A stretch of DNA of 64,000 bases from JANXQG01 sp963775975 (GTDB lineage Bacteria > Planctomycetota > Planctomycetia > Pirellulales > Thermoguttaceae): positions 496,001 to 560,000 of the forward strand of contig CAVZKX010000001.1 in the NCBI GenBank assembly GCA_963775975.1. Direction: 5' to 3'. This document shows positions 16,819-25,079 of this stretch, one piece after another; within the stretch, counting starts at the first letter, position 1; the number at the start of each line of letters is the position of its first letter. Under the pieces are notes generated by a model. It was given only the letters and a program-made list of their open reading frames with translations. It was not told where the DNA came from and searched no databases. The translations under genes and the position numbers were made by a program.

Positions 16819-17370
16819 TCAGCGGGCGTTGGCCGCCGCCTGCCGCGCCATGTCGTGGACGCGGTCGATCGAGACCTTGGCAATTTTTTCGGCCTGCTCC
16901 GAGGTCTTCTTCGCCAGATCGGCCATCGTGTTGGCGGCGTCGCCGTTGACCTTGCGGGCCATGTCCGACCACGTGCTGAGGATGCGGCTGTTGGCCTTGA
17001 GCACCGCCTGGTTGTTGATGCGCATCGTGTCGAGCGCGGCCTGCCACCATCCAGCCAGCTTGGCAGGGCCGTCGGCGGCCGACTCGGTATCGCGGACTTC
17101 GATCGCCTTTTGAACCAGCTTCAGGCTGGCTTCGGCCTGCTGGTTCATCAAGCGGATCGCTTCATCGACATTTTCCTGGCTCTGAGCGATCGCTTCGTGC
17201 ATCATCTTCTGGCCTTTTTCGTACCAGTCGGTGAGCGTGGACGATTCGCAGAAGATCTGCCGCACCCATTGGGCGCACTCTTCCTGCATCTTGACGCCGG
17301 CCTCGGCGGCCGTTTGCCAGGCGTGCGTTGCCTGCCGGAACAACTCTTCGCTCTGATTCGAATTGGACAT
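16819..17370 (-). CDS. Phasin-like granule-associated protein
   Basis: A 183-residue all-helical protein with no Trp-rich membrane segment. Heptad-like stretches are EEC-AQWVRQIF, IAQSQENVDEAIRLMNQQAEASLKL in pieces, and EKIAKVSIDRVHDMARQ. Phasins coat PHA granules and control their size. An AAGGAG ribosome-binding site lies just before the ATG at 17370. Its place between phaR and phaE in one minus-strand unit supports the role. The sequence alone would only justify helical protein. Confidence 0.72.
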   Translation of the reverse strand: MSNSNQSEELFRQATHAWQTAAEAGVKMQEECAQWVRQIFCESSTLTDWYEKGQKMMHEAIAQSQENVDEAIRLMNQQAEASLKLVQKAIEVRDTESAADGPAKLAGWWQAALDTMRINNQAVLKANSRILSTWSDMARKVNGDAANTMADLAKKTSEQAEKIAKVSIDRVHDMARQAAANAR

Positions 17371-17408
17371 GGAAAACTCCTTGCTGGGACCGAAAAAAAG
17401 AAAGTCGT

Positions 17409-18106
17409 CTATCGCTGCCGCAATTCCTCGCGGAGCTCCTTTATTTCGTGTTTCAATGCGTCGAGCTCGGTTTTGAGGTCGTCGCCATTTTTCTCCGTTT
17501 CTTCCGATGGAGCGGCCGGTTCGCCGTTTTTGTCAAGAAACGCCCGCATGAACGGCCCGAGCATCATTTCGGACCAATTCAGCGCCCCAAGACATCGGAT
17601 TCATCGCCGCCGGGTTCATCGTCGCCGGATTCATCGCGAGCAGCCCGTTGCTTAATCCCAGGGCATGCCGCAAGTATTGATCGAACTCGTGCTGCGATTT
17701 CTCGAAGGCCACCAAGGCGCGGTGGAAATACTTGTCGACAAACTCCTCGAGCAGCGTATCGTTGGCGCGGATAATCTGGTGGAACAGCTCGGCCGGCAGC
17801 GCCGCCCATTTGCTTGGCGCTTGCTCCAGGATCAACTGAGCCAGAACGCGGGTGGTGATGTCCTCGCCGGTCTTTGAGTCGTTGATCTGCACGGAGTTCC
17901 CGTCCCTGACCAATCGAAAAATCTCTTCCAATGTGAGGTGCTGGCTGCGCGGAATCGTAGTAGCGGCGGTTGGGGTATCGCCGCAGTTGCACTTGCCGCC
18001 GGTTGTCGGTTGCCGCGTCAGTTGACAATGTAGTGTCTCCGCACAAATCTGCCATCAACATAGATTGTAGTACATGACGCGGCCCCGTCAATCCCCTGGA
18101 AACCAA
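17409..18106 (-). CDS. phaR: PHA synthesis repressor PhaR, reading frame broken twice
   Basis: PhaR senses free PHA and represses phasin and synthesis genes. The DNA-binding N-domain starts in one frame (VQLRRYPNRRYYDS, about 17945-17985), continues in a second frame as LTLEEIFRLVRDG, DSKTGEDITTRVLAQLILEQ and FHQIIRANDTLLEEFVDKYF, and ends in a third frame from about 17585 to the TAG at 17409-17411 as NWSEMMLGPFMRAFLDKNGE plus a coiled-coil tail (LKHEIKELREELRQR). The shifts lie near 17937-17950 and in a C-run at 17585-17588; removing one base at each restores the gene. The start at 18106 is approximate; an ATG at about 18052 (MADLCGDTT) is also possible. Confidence 0.82.
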
Positions 18107-18164
18107 TGGGTTTCCGCCGTTGCACTACGGTATCCCCTAAGTTGCGTATGTTTTAACTATGTTT

Positions 18165-18213
18165 TTGCAAATGCAAAACAAAAGCGTTGCATTTGCGTAT
18201 TGGCCGATATAAT
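18165..18213 (+). promoter_or_regulatory. Promoter of the phaB-like gene with PhaR-type operator
   Basis: A perfect TATAAT is at 18208-18213. TTGCAT at 18187-18192 can serve as the -35 box with a 15-bp spacer. Two TGC-N4-GC(A/G) palindromes overlap the region: TTGCAAATGCAA (18165-18176) and TTGCATTTGC (18187-18196), centred 22 bp apart, about two helical turns. PhaR of Paracoccus binds CTGC-N3-4-GCAG, so these fit its spacing with T/A in the outer positions. The second site covers the -35 box, consistent with repression. The region lies between divergent phaR and the reductase gene. Binding is inferred, not shown. Confidence 0.6.
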
Positions 18214-18278
18214 TTAGAGGTGCCCGGAAATGGCAATTGGCGTCCGGATAGTCTTTTTCCTCCAATCAAGGTTAAGTC

Positions 18279-19097
18279 ATGGATATTCCTGGGAAAGTTG
18301 CGATCGTCACTGGCGCCGGCAGCGGTATCGGCGAGGCAGTATCTTTGGAACTCGTCCGCCGCGGCGTGAAGGCGATCGGTCTGATCGATCGTACGGATTG
18401 TGCCGCGCAACTGGCCGGTTCCATCAATCAATTCACCCGCCATCGCGTCGAGGCGGTGGCATGCGTTGGCGACGTTAGCGACGAGGGTTTCCGCCGCCAG
18501 GTATTCGACGACATCCAGGCCAAGTGGGGCAAGGTGCAGATTCTCGTTCCCGCGGCCGGCATCACGCGCGACTCGTTGGCGGCCAAGATCGACAAGACCA
18601 CAGGCAAGGTCGCTCTCTATCCGGTTGAAGATTTTCGCGGCGTCGTGGAAGTCAACCTCATCGCCCCGATCTATTGGGCGCTGGAGATGCTCGGCCGCAT
18701 TGCCGAAGACCGCCAGGCCCGCGGCCTGAAGCGCTGGAAAGCGGAGGAGCATATCCAGGGCACGGTCGTTTTCATTGGCTCGGTCTCATCGCGCGGCAAC
18801 AAGGGGCAAATCGCCTACGCCGCCACTAAGGCAGGCTTGGAAGGCGCCGCCCGCACGCTGATGATGGAGGCCATGTTCCACGGCGTCCGCTGCGGCGTGA
18901 TTCATCCCGGTTTCACCGACACGCCGATGGTCCACAAGATGGGCGAGGACCTGATCCGCGAAAAGGTCCTGCCCTACACCCAACTCGGCCGCCTGATCCG
19001 CCCGGAAGAGATCGCCGACGCGATTTGCTTCATGATCGCTAACTCGGCAGTCAGCGGCGAATTGTGGGCGGATGCGGGCTGGCAGCCTGCGTTGTGA
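18279..19097 (+). CDS. SDR oxidoreductase, acetoacetyl-CoA reductase-like
   Basis: A 272-residue short-chain dehydrogenase: NAD(P) motif TGAGSGIG at residues 11-18, catalytic serine in GSVSSRG, catalytic YAATK, and FTDTPMVHKMG after it. The family includes PhaB, which makes (R)-3-hydroxybutyryl-CoA for PHA synthase, but also many other reductases. Divergent pairing with phaR-phasin-phaE-phaC and a shared operator-like region make the PhaB role likely. It has an insertion of about 12 residues (ARGLKRWKAEEHIQ) before the active site compared with typical PhaB of about 245 residues, so the substrate stays open. Confidence 0.85.
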   Translation: MDIPGKVAIVTGAGSGIGEAVSLELVRRGVKAIGLIDRTDCAAQLAGSINQFTRHRVEAVACVGDVSDEGFRRQVFDDIQAKWGKVQILVPAAGITRDSLAAKIDKTTGKVALYPVEDFRGVVEVNLIAPIYWALEMLGRIAEDRQARGLKRWKAEEHIQGTVVFIGSVSSRGNKGQIAYAATKAGLEGAARTLMMEAMFHGVRCGVIHPGFTDTPMVHKMGEDLIREKVLPYTQLGRLIRPEEIADAICFMIANSAVSGELWADAGWQPAL

Positions 19098-19105
19098 AGT
19101 AGGGT

Positions 19106-19158
19106 GTGGGGCAGGTTGCCAACGTGCCTCGTACCGGCAGATTGGCAATCTGCCCCAC
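19106..19158. repeat. Interspersed palindromic repeat (GTGGGGCAG type), second copy
   Basis: GTGGGGCAG ... CTGCCCCAC form the outer arms; inside are GGCAGGTTGCC and GCAGATTGGCAATCTGC. It matches 16174-16222. It lies 9 bases past the stop of the reductase gene, between convergent genes, and could act as a transcription terminator although it has no T-run. Confidence 0.8.
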
Positions 19159-19194
19159 GTATGACGCCTGTGCCCGCTAGCCTCCGGCGGCAAG

Positions 19195-20163
19195 TCACCT
19201 TGCCGGTCGAACGACTAGAACCATAAATGAATCGGCCTTGAACGACGGTCGTCCGCGAGCGCCCGGCTGGCTGGTTTGTTCGCCCGTCGGCAGGTAGATC
19301 GCTCTCGTCTTGGGATCGACGCCCATCGTCTTCGCACCGAGCTTCGTCGCCACGGTCTGCACAATCTCGAACTTGCCCTTTGCGTTCTCGTGGGCGACGG
19401 CCAGCGTGCCGTCGCGGCACGAGGCGAAGGCATATCCATCGAAGAATGCCGTCGCGTCAACGCCCGCACCGATCGGCAGATCGGCCAATACCTTGCCGTT
19501 CTCCATGCTCATGACAATCAGCTTCTGCGGATTGCGGCAGCCGATGAACAGGCGATGCTTGGCCGGGTCGATTGCCATGCCTACCGGCTGGCCGCCGGGC
19601 TTAGTGGACCATCTATCGACTACTTTCATGGTCTTGGAATCGACGACGGCGACCTGATTCTTATCGACGAGATTGATGTAGATTCTTCGTTCCGTTGCGG
19701 CGAGGAACTCCGGCTTGCCACCCAGCTCGACAGCCGGATCGGCCGTGCCCGACTTCGGATCGACGTCGGGCGAGATGGAAAACAGCTTGCCGGCATCGCC
19801 GCAGACGACGAGGACCTTGTTGCTGTGCGGATCGTAGATGACTCCGTCGGCGTCCTCGTCGGCCTTGACCTTGCCGAGCACCTCGTAGGTCTTCAGATCG
19901 AAAATGACGACTGAGCCATCTTGGCCGTCGGAAATAAATCCGCGTCCGGCCTTATGCACGATGGCCACGCCGTGATTGCCCTTTTGGCCGGGGATGTCGG
20001 CGACGAGCTTGCCGGACTTGGCATCGATGACCTGCGTGTGCGTCGTGCGGGGTGCGAAGAGCAATCCGCGTTCGGCATCGACGGTCAGGTAGTCCCAACC
20101 GCCCGTGCCGCCGATGTGAAAGGTCTGCAATAACAGGAATGTTAAAAGTACGGAACCGTTCAT
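19195..20163 (-). CDS. Secreted YncE-like beta-propeller protein
   Basis: A 322-residue protein starting MNGSVLLTFLLLQTFHIGGTGGWDYLTVD. The first 15 residues act as a short hydrophobic export or anchor segment. Propeller-blade repeats follow: GLLFAPRTTHTQVIDAKSGK, GFISDGQDGSVVIFDLKTYE, KVLVVCGDAGKLFSI, RIYINLVDKNQVAVVDSKTM and RLFIGCRNPQKLIVMSMENG. The pattern matches YncE family proteins (40-residue YVTN-like blades), which are periplasmic or surface proteins without known catalysis. It stands alone, convergent with the reductase gene. Confidence 0.85.
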   Translation of the reverse strand: MNGSVLLTFLLLQTFHIGGTGGWDYLTVDAERGLLFAPRTTHTQVIDAKSGKLVADIPGQKGNHGVAIVHKAGRGFISDGQDGSVVIFDLKTYEVLGKVKADEDADGVIYDPHSNKVLVVCGDAGKLFSISPDVDPKSGTADPAVELGGKPEFLAATERRIYINLVDKNQVAVVDSKTMKVVDRWSTKPGGQPVGMAIDPAKHRLFIGCRNPQKLIVMSMENGKVLADLPIGAGVDATAFFDGYAFASCRDGTLAVAHENAKGKFEIVQTVATKLGAKTMGVDPKTRAIYLPTGEQTSQPGARGRPSFKADSFMVLVVRPAR

Positions 20164-20220
20164 GGCGATCTCCTAATAATTGTTAAATGGGTATTCAATT
20201 CAGGCGCTTCAATATCGCAT

Positions 20221-21537
20221 TTACACGCCCCACGGCGCACGCGCGGCGCGGCTGCGAAGCCCATTCGCCTCATCATCGCCGACGAACTCTTCTTTCGCCG
20301 GATCGAACGTCAACTTGCGCTGGAGGACCCAGCTCAAAGCGGCCGCGTGGCAAGCGATGTGCGAGTGTCGCATGACGGTGGAATTGGCCACCGGCTTCTG
20401 CCGCGACTTGATGCAATCGAAGAAGTTCCGCGCGTGGGCGACGATGTCCAGCCCGGAGTGGCGCTTCGCGTTCTCCTCTTTCACTTCCTCTTCCAGCGCG
20501 GCTGGGTGGACGACGATCCCGCCGGCATCGCCCGTTTCGACCGAGCCTTGGTCGCCGACATAACGCACCGGACAAGTCCCCAACGACTGCACCCAGCCGG
20601 GCCGTTGGCCGAAAGGCGTGTCGAGAAAATCGAGCACCAGCTTCACGCCGTTGGAATAGCGGGCGTGAATGCCCTTGGCCACCGGCTCGTACTCGATCGG
20701 CATCGTATCGTCCGTCTGGTTGGCCCATTGGCAAAGGTCGATCGTGTGGGCCGCCCAATCCAAGAGCTTCGCGCCGGAGTCAAAATCCCAGTAGCCGCGC
20801 CAGCCGCCGTCCACGTAATGCTTATTGTAAGGCCGCCACGGCGCCGGGCCGAGCCACATATCCCAGTCGCAAACATCGCGCGGCGGCGTCGGCTCGCCCG
20901 GCAGCCAGGAGTTGTCGAGCGACGGTGTATAAACCGAGGCGAAAAGGGTATGCAGCTTGCCAAGCTTGCCGCTGTGGGCCAATCGCGCGGCTGCTTGGAA
21001 GTTCGACACGCTACGCCGCTGGGTGCCAGCCTGAAAGACGCGGCCCGTTTGACGAATGACGTCGTCCAATTGTTGGCAAAGCCCGATCGTGAGACCGCAC
21101 GGCTTCTCCGAATAGACGTCCTTGCCCGCTCGGGCGGCGTGCATGGAAAGCGGGGCGTGCCAGCGGTCGCCGGTGGCGATGAGCACGGCGTCGATGTCGC
21201 GGCGCGCGAGCAATTCGTGGAAGTCGCGATAGAGCTTGCAATTCTGATTGCCGTAATGTTTGTCTACGAGCTGTTTGCCCGCATTGCGGCGGCTGGCTTG
21301 AACATCGCATATCGCAACGCAGTGGCAATCGTTGAGTTTGAGCATGCAGCCAAGATCGAACGTGGCGCGGGGACCGATGCCGATCACACCCAGCGTAATC
21401 CGCTCCGAAGGGGCCGGCCGCTCGGGAGCGCCCAGCACGGAAGCCGGCACAATCCAAGGAAGCGCCGCCGCGGCGCCGACTGCTATGGAACTTTGCAAAA
21501 CGTCTCTTCGAGTAACTGTATTGGTAGCTTTAAGCAT
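20221..21537 (-). CDS. Gfo/Idh/MocA oxidoreductase with Tat signal
   Basis: A 438-residue NAD(P)-dependent sugar-type oxidoreductase. I chose ATG 21537 (MLKATNTVTRRDVLQSS) because it opens a twin-arginine signal followed by AVGAAAALPWIVPASVLG. The Rossmann fold starts at ITLGVIGIGPR. Conserved points are DAVLIATGDRWHAPLSMHAARAG, the EKPCGL motif (family EKP), and the central GYWDFDSGAKLLDWAAHTID with the DWAAHxxD pattern that replaces the usual G-G-x-x-x-D-x-x-x-H. Many planctomycete genomes carry dozens of such periplasmic copies of unknown substrate. Confidence 0.87.
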   Translation of the reverse strand: MLKATNTVTRRDVLQSSIAVGAAAALPWIVPASVLGAPERPAPSERITLGVIGIGPRATFDLGCMLKLNDCHCVAICDVQASRRNAGKQLVDKHYGNQNCKLYRDFHELLARRDIDAVLIATGDRWHAPLSMHAARAGKDVYSEKPCGLTIGLCQQLDDVIRQTGRVFQAGTQRRSVSNFQAAARLAHSGKLGKLHTLFASVYTPSLDNSWLPGEPTPPRDVCDWDMWLGPAPWRPYNKHYVDGGWRGYWDFDSGAKLLDWAAHTIDLCQWANQTDDTMPIEYEPVAKGIHARYSNGVKLVLDFLDTPFGQRPGWVQSLGTCPVRYVGDQGSVETGDAGGIVVHPAALEEEVKEENAKRHSGLDIVAHARNFFDCIKSRQKPVANSTVMRHSHIACHAAALSWVLQRKLTFDPAKEEFVGDDEANGLRSRAARAPWGV

Positions 21538-21623
21538 GTTTGGCCTCCAGTGGATGGGTCGTCCGAACGAAGTCGACGATACCATTGTGGCCAAACGGCA
21601 AACGGAAGGGAAGCGTCAAGTAG

Positions 21624-21644
21624 GTCCCGCTTGCCGAGCGGGAC
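21624..21644. repeat. GTCCCGC / GCGGGAC palindrome
   Basis: An 8-bp inverted repeat (GTCCCGCT / AGCGGGAC) around TTGCCG-like centre bases. The same element occurs at 46694-46714 and, with one change, at 46775-46795. It lies between the convergent-to-divergent neighbours DUF1598 and Gfo/Idh/MocA genes. Confidence 0.75.
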
Positions 21645-21729
21645 TTGTACGCTTCCGTCCATTGGACGGCTTCCAGCGTGCGCGTCGTTTCACGCGTTTT
21701 AGTTCCTCCCGGCAGGAGGAACCTACCGA

Positions 21730-22326
21730 TCAGTTGGAATACCAACTCGACGGCGGCGAGGGCGCAAATTTCTCGCGGGCGGCGCTGACGGCCGCACTTG
21801 ATCGCGCGCGAGCGATGATCTCCGCGCTATGAATCGTCACGCCGCCGGAGGCGCTGATGATCCAGTTGTGACCTTTGCGCAACATGCTTACGCGGCTGTC
21901 AACCTGCGTTGGGGATGAAACCTCCACGGGCTTGATCGACCGGCCGTCCAGCAGCGTGGGCAGACTGCAAGCGGCCTTTTGTGGAAGGTTTTCGCGAACG
22001 ATAAGCGCCGCCACAATCGCCAACTCCATGCAGTTTTCGAGTTCGCCGAATACTGGCTCGGCCACGGCCAACTGGTCATAGCGGCGGGTCATGTTGTCGG
22101 CCCACCGCTGCGCGATCGGATTCGCGCGTCCGGTATGCTCGCGGCCGCCGCTGGCGGCTTGAAAATCCTCTTCCGTCATGCATTTCACATCCGCGCCTTG
22201 GAGTTCCCATGCCAGCCCTTCGGCATCGCGGAGCAGGCCGTCGAACTTCGGTTCCAGCCACCACCGCGGCATCATGTTGCTCATGCCCGTGCCGCCGCCC
22301 GAATACATCTCCAAGAAGCTGGGCAA
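21730..22326 (-). CDS. DUF1598 protein, C-terminal part (frameshifted)
   Basis: The frame begins with GLPSFLEMYSGGGTGMSNMMP when read through its first Met, and continues RWWLEPKFDGLLRDAEGLAWELQG, VKCMTEEDF and RYDQLAVAEPVFGELENCMELAIVAALI. This is the second half of the planctomycete DUF1598 domain. The upstream frame at 22076-23152 holds the first half, ending in MAFDRA near 22342. One base too many, or two too few, around 22340-22345 separates them. Confidence 0.78.
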   Translation of the reverse strand: MPSFLEMYSGGGTGMSNMMPRWWLEPKFDGLLRDAEGLAWELQGADVKCMTEEDFQAASGGREHTGRANPIAQRWADNMTRRYDQLAVAEPVFGELENCMELAIVAALIVRENLPQKAACSLPTLLDGRSIKPVEVSSPTQVDSRVSMLRKGHNWIISASGGVTIHSAEIIARARSSAAVSAAREKFAPSPPSSWYSN

Positions 22327-23152
22327 TCCCTTGACCGGCGCGGTCGAAGGCCATCGCCAGCCGCTTCATGCGATAGTCGGCGGCGACGAGCACGGCGGCG
22401 AAGTGACTGGACGCCGGCACGCCGGAGACGGAGACTTGCTGCCGCCCCAAAGCGGACTCGATGCCTTGCTCGATGGTTTTCTGATCGCCCATTTGGTGCA
22501 ATGTTTTGACATACTCCCGCAACTGCGCGCGGCCGCTATCGGTGGGATCGATCGAGCAGGCGATTTCCCCACGGTCGGCGCCGGAAGCCGCGCGAAGGGC
22601 GATCACAAGGTCGTCCAGGTTCATTACCGCGCGCCCGGTCGTCTTGCCCACGATGTTGCCGCGGCCATCGACCTTCCAATCCTCGCCGGGTCCGACGAGC
22701 ACGATGTCCTTCTGCTCGGGGTATACGAAGACGTACCGAATATGTTGCAGCCCGCCCAGCAAGACAAGTTCGCTCGGCAGCGGCTTGCCGGCCTCGATTT
22801 CAGCGGCCAATGCCGCGTCGAGTCGGCGGAGTGAAATCTTGCGAAGTGGCACGCGGCCCTTTAAGTCGGCCGGCGCTTGCTGAACCAGCCGCGCGCGGAC
22901 CTTGCTGAGTTCGCCCAACTTGTCCGGGGTCGCATCTTCCAAAAGACCATCCGGCCGAATGGAAACGCCGCCGACGGGCTGCTGAAAAAAGCCGACCACC
23001 GGGACACCCGGTTGCCCCGGAGTTCCAGGGTTTGCCGGAGGCTGTTGGCCGTTTGTCCGTGACGCGCCGGCGAACAAGACCATGCACGAGAACAGGAACA
23101 AACCATTGAACAACGATGCGCGCTGGCGTAACGGATTGAAAATCGTTTTCAT
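22076..23152 (-). CDS. DUF1598 secreted protein, N-terminal part (frameshifted)
   Basis: Starts at ATG 23152 (MKTIFNPLRQRASLFNG), preceded by a GAAAGGGG ribosome-binding site. It has a signal peptide (LFLFSCMVLFAGASRTNGQ) and a Pro/Gly-rich linker. The conserved part includes LRKISLRRLDAALA, LPSELVLLGGLQHIRYVFVYPE, DIVLVGPGEDWKVDGRGNIVG and HFAAVLVAADYRMKRLAMAFD. The family text stops at MAFDRA (about 22342); the rest of this frame is out-of-frame. Function unknown; members are exported and largely confined to planctomycetes. Joined length is about 470 residues. Confidence 0.82.
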   Translation of the reverse strand: MKTIFNPLRQRASLFNGLFLFSCMVLFAGASRTNGQQPPANPGTPGQPGVPVVGFFQQPVGGVSIRPDGLLEDATPDKLGELSKVRARLVQQAPADLKGRVPLRKISLRRLDAALAAEIEAGKPLPSELVLLGGLQHIRYVFVYPEQKDIVLVGPGEDWKVDGRGNIVGKTTGRAVMNLDDLVIALRAASGADRGEIACSIDPTDSGRAQLREYVKTLHQMGDQKTIEQGIESALGRQQVSVSGVPASSHFAAVLVAADYRMKRLAMAFDRAGQGIAQLLGDVFGRRHGHEQHDAAVVAGTEVRRPAPRCRRAGMGTPRRGCEMHDGRGFSSRQRRPRAYRTRESDRAAVGRQHDPPL

Positions 23153-23642
23153 GTTGGCCCCTTTCTTTGGCTCCGACGATCGACACGGCGGCCCCAGCCG
23201 CCTCCGCGCGAGAATCGCGGTCGTATCGAGAGAATTTCGCCAATACGATCGATTTGAGCTCGCTTGCGGACTCACGAAATTGCATTCCGTTCCACGATCA
23301 CCGGACAACAGTTATTTTACCTCCCCAGGGAGCGCGGGGGAAAGCTTGTCTACAGTCCCGGCGGCCCCTTCTCGGGATCCCGGTGACGTGAAGGCTAACT
23401 ATCCAGGCCGAAAACGCAGTTCCGGACAGTTCCGGCGCTGAAATAATCAATCGTTTTAGGATCAAAACACCCGATCCTTGGCGCGGGACCCGCGCGGTTT
23501 CCGGTCTAGTTGACGCGGCTCAATGCGGAATGGACAATAAGTCCGCCGTGCCAATTGACCGGCCGCCCTTCAAACTGCGGCCGGCCGACGCCGCGCCGCA
23601 TTTCACGTCCAGACAACATCTTGCCAAATTATGGGGTTCCTC
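23153..23642. other. Divergent intergenic region between DUF1598 gene and sialate O-acetylesterase gene
   Basis: 490 bp without a supported gene. It should contain two divergent promoters. I saw no paired consensus boxes, no long hairpin and no copy of the repeat families listed elsewhere. Confidence 0.55.
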
Positions 23643-25007
23643 ATGAAAAGCCGCGCCTCCTGGTTGCTTGCCATTGCCTCCCTCGTAGTAGTAGTTTCCG
23701 CGCCACTTCGGGCCAAGGCTGACGTTACACTGCCGAAAGTGATCGACAGCCACATGGTTCTGCAGCGCGACATGCCCTTGCCGATTTGGGGTTGGGCCGA
23801 AGCTGGTGAAGAAGTCACGGTCAAAATTGATGACGCGGCAGTCAAGGCGACGGCCGACGGCCAGGGCGATTGGAAGGTCGTCCTGCCGGCTATGAAGGCC
23901 GATGGCAAAGCACATGCCATGACCGTTAGCGGCAAGAACAAAATCGAGCTGGACGACATCCTCATCGGCGAGGTATGGATGGGCTCCGGACAGTCGAATA
24001 TGGAAATGGGCATCGGCATGGTTCACAAGGCGAAAGAAGAAATCGCCGCCGCCGAAGATCCCCAGATTCGCCTCTTGCTCGTGCCCAAAACGGCGGCTCG
24101 CCAGCCGGCAAAAGACGTCAAAAGCAAATGGGCCGTGTGTTCGCCGAAATCGATCGCCGCCGGCGGCTGGGGCGGCTTCTCCGCGGCGCTCTACTTCTTC
24201 GGCCGCAATCTGCACAAGGAGTTGAACGTGCCGGTCGGGCTGATCGAAAACGCTTGGGGCGGACAACGGATCGAGCGATTCACGCCCGGCAAGGAAAAGA
24301 ACGGCGATATTTTTAACGGCATGATCGCCCCCGCGAAGCCGTTCGCGATTCGCGGTGCGATCTGGTATCAAGGCGAAGCAAATGTTGGCGACGGCTTGAA
24401 GTATGCCGGCAAGATGAAAGCACTCATCGGCGGCTTGCGTGAAGTCTGGGGCTACGACTTCCCGTTCTACTTTGTCGAGATCGCACCCTGGTCCGGATAT
24501 GGCCCCGGAAGCTTGCCTCCGCTTTGGGAAGGCCAGACGGCCGCGCTAAAGATTCCCGGCACGGGGATGGCAGTAACAACCGATCTAGTGGACGATATCA
24601 AGGACATTCACCCTAAGGATAAAGTCGATGTCGGCAATCGGCTCGCTCTATGGGCACTGGCAAAGACTTACGGAAAAGACGTCGTCTATTCCGGTCCGCT
24701 CTACAAGTCGATGAGCGTCGAGGGCAACAAGGCGCGTCTCTCGTTCGCCCATGTCGCGGGTGGGCTGAAGTCGCGAGATGGCAAGCCGCTGAGCGATTTT
24801 GAAGTCGCCGGCGCGGACGGCAAGTTCGTGCCGGCTGAAGCGGCGATCGAGGGCGACGCGGTCGTGGTTCAGTCCAAGGACGTGACCGCGCCCGCGCAGG
24901 TCCGTTTCGGCTGGCGGAACGTCGCCAACCCGAATTTGGCGAACAAGGAAGGCCTGCCCGCCGCGCCCTTCCAAACGAAAAACTGGCAAGGCGGAACCGC
25001 TGAGTAA
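23643..25007 (+). CDS. Sialate O-acetylesterase (SGNH-type), secreted
   Basis: A 454-residue esterase. The start MKSRASWLLAIASLVVVVSA opens a clean signal peptide (ATG 23643; ATG 23631 is an alternative four codons earlier). Early sequence VIDSHMVLQRDMPLPIWGWA is the family's N-terminal jelly-roll. The catalytic serine is in GEVWMGSGQSNMEM; WYQGEANVG is the Block III region; the Asp-His pair is in DDIKDIHPKDK. It removes acetyl groups from sialic acid or other acylated glycans in the periplasm. The NagX-like acyltransferase gene follows 72 bp downstream on the same strand. Confidence 0.93.
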   Translation: MKSRASWLLAIASLVVVVSAPLRAKADVTLPKVIDSHMVLQRDMPLPIWGWAEAGEEVTVKIDDAAVKATADGQGDWKVVLPAMKADGKAHAMTVSGKNKIELDDILIGEVWMGSGQSNMEMGIGMVHKAKEEIAAAEDPQIRLLLVPKTAARQPAKDVKSKWAVCSPKSIAAGGWGGFSAALYFFGRNLHKELNVPVGLIENAWGGQRIERFTPGKEKNGDIFNGMIAPAKPFAIRGAIWYQGEANVGDGLKYAGKMKALIGGLREVWGYDFPFYFVEIAPWSGYGPGSLPPLWEGQTAALKIPGTGMAVTTDLVDDIKDIHPKDKVDVGNRLALWALAKTYGKDVVYSGPLYKSMSVEGNKARLSFAHVAGGLKSRDGKPLSDFEVAGADGKFVPAEAAIEGDAVVVQSKDVTAPAQVRFGWRNVANPNLANKEGLPAAPFQTKNWQGGTAE

Positions 25008-25010
25008 CCG

Positions 25011-25051
25011 TAGGGTGGGTCGAGCGAGCCCGAGCGAGCGAAGACCCACCG
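25011..25051. repeat. GTAGGGTGGG ... CCCACC inverted repeat
   Basis: GTAGGGTGGGTC at the left and GACCCACC at the right enclose tandem CGAGCGAGC copies. The element lies 3 bases past the esterase stop and before the acyltransferase gene. It is a member of the family seen at 16257-16289 and 63447-63552. Confidence 0.7.
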
Positions 25052-25079
25052 CGATTCGTTGAAAGCGATAGGATTTCCC

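Noticed and set aside
20347..21702. 451-codon plus-strand frame opposite the Gfo/Idh/MocA gene
   Set aside because: Shadow of the Tat-signal oxidoreductase; no conserved features.
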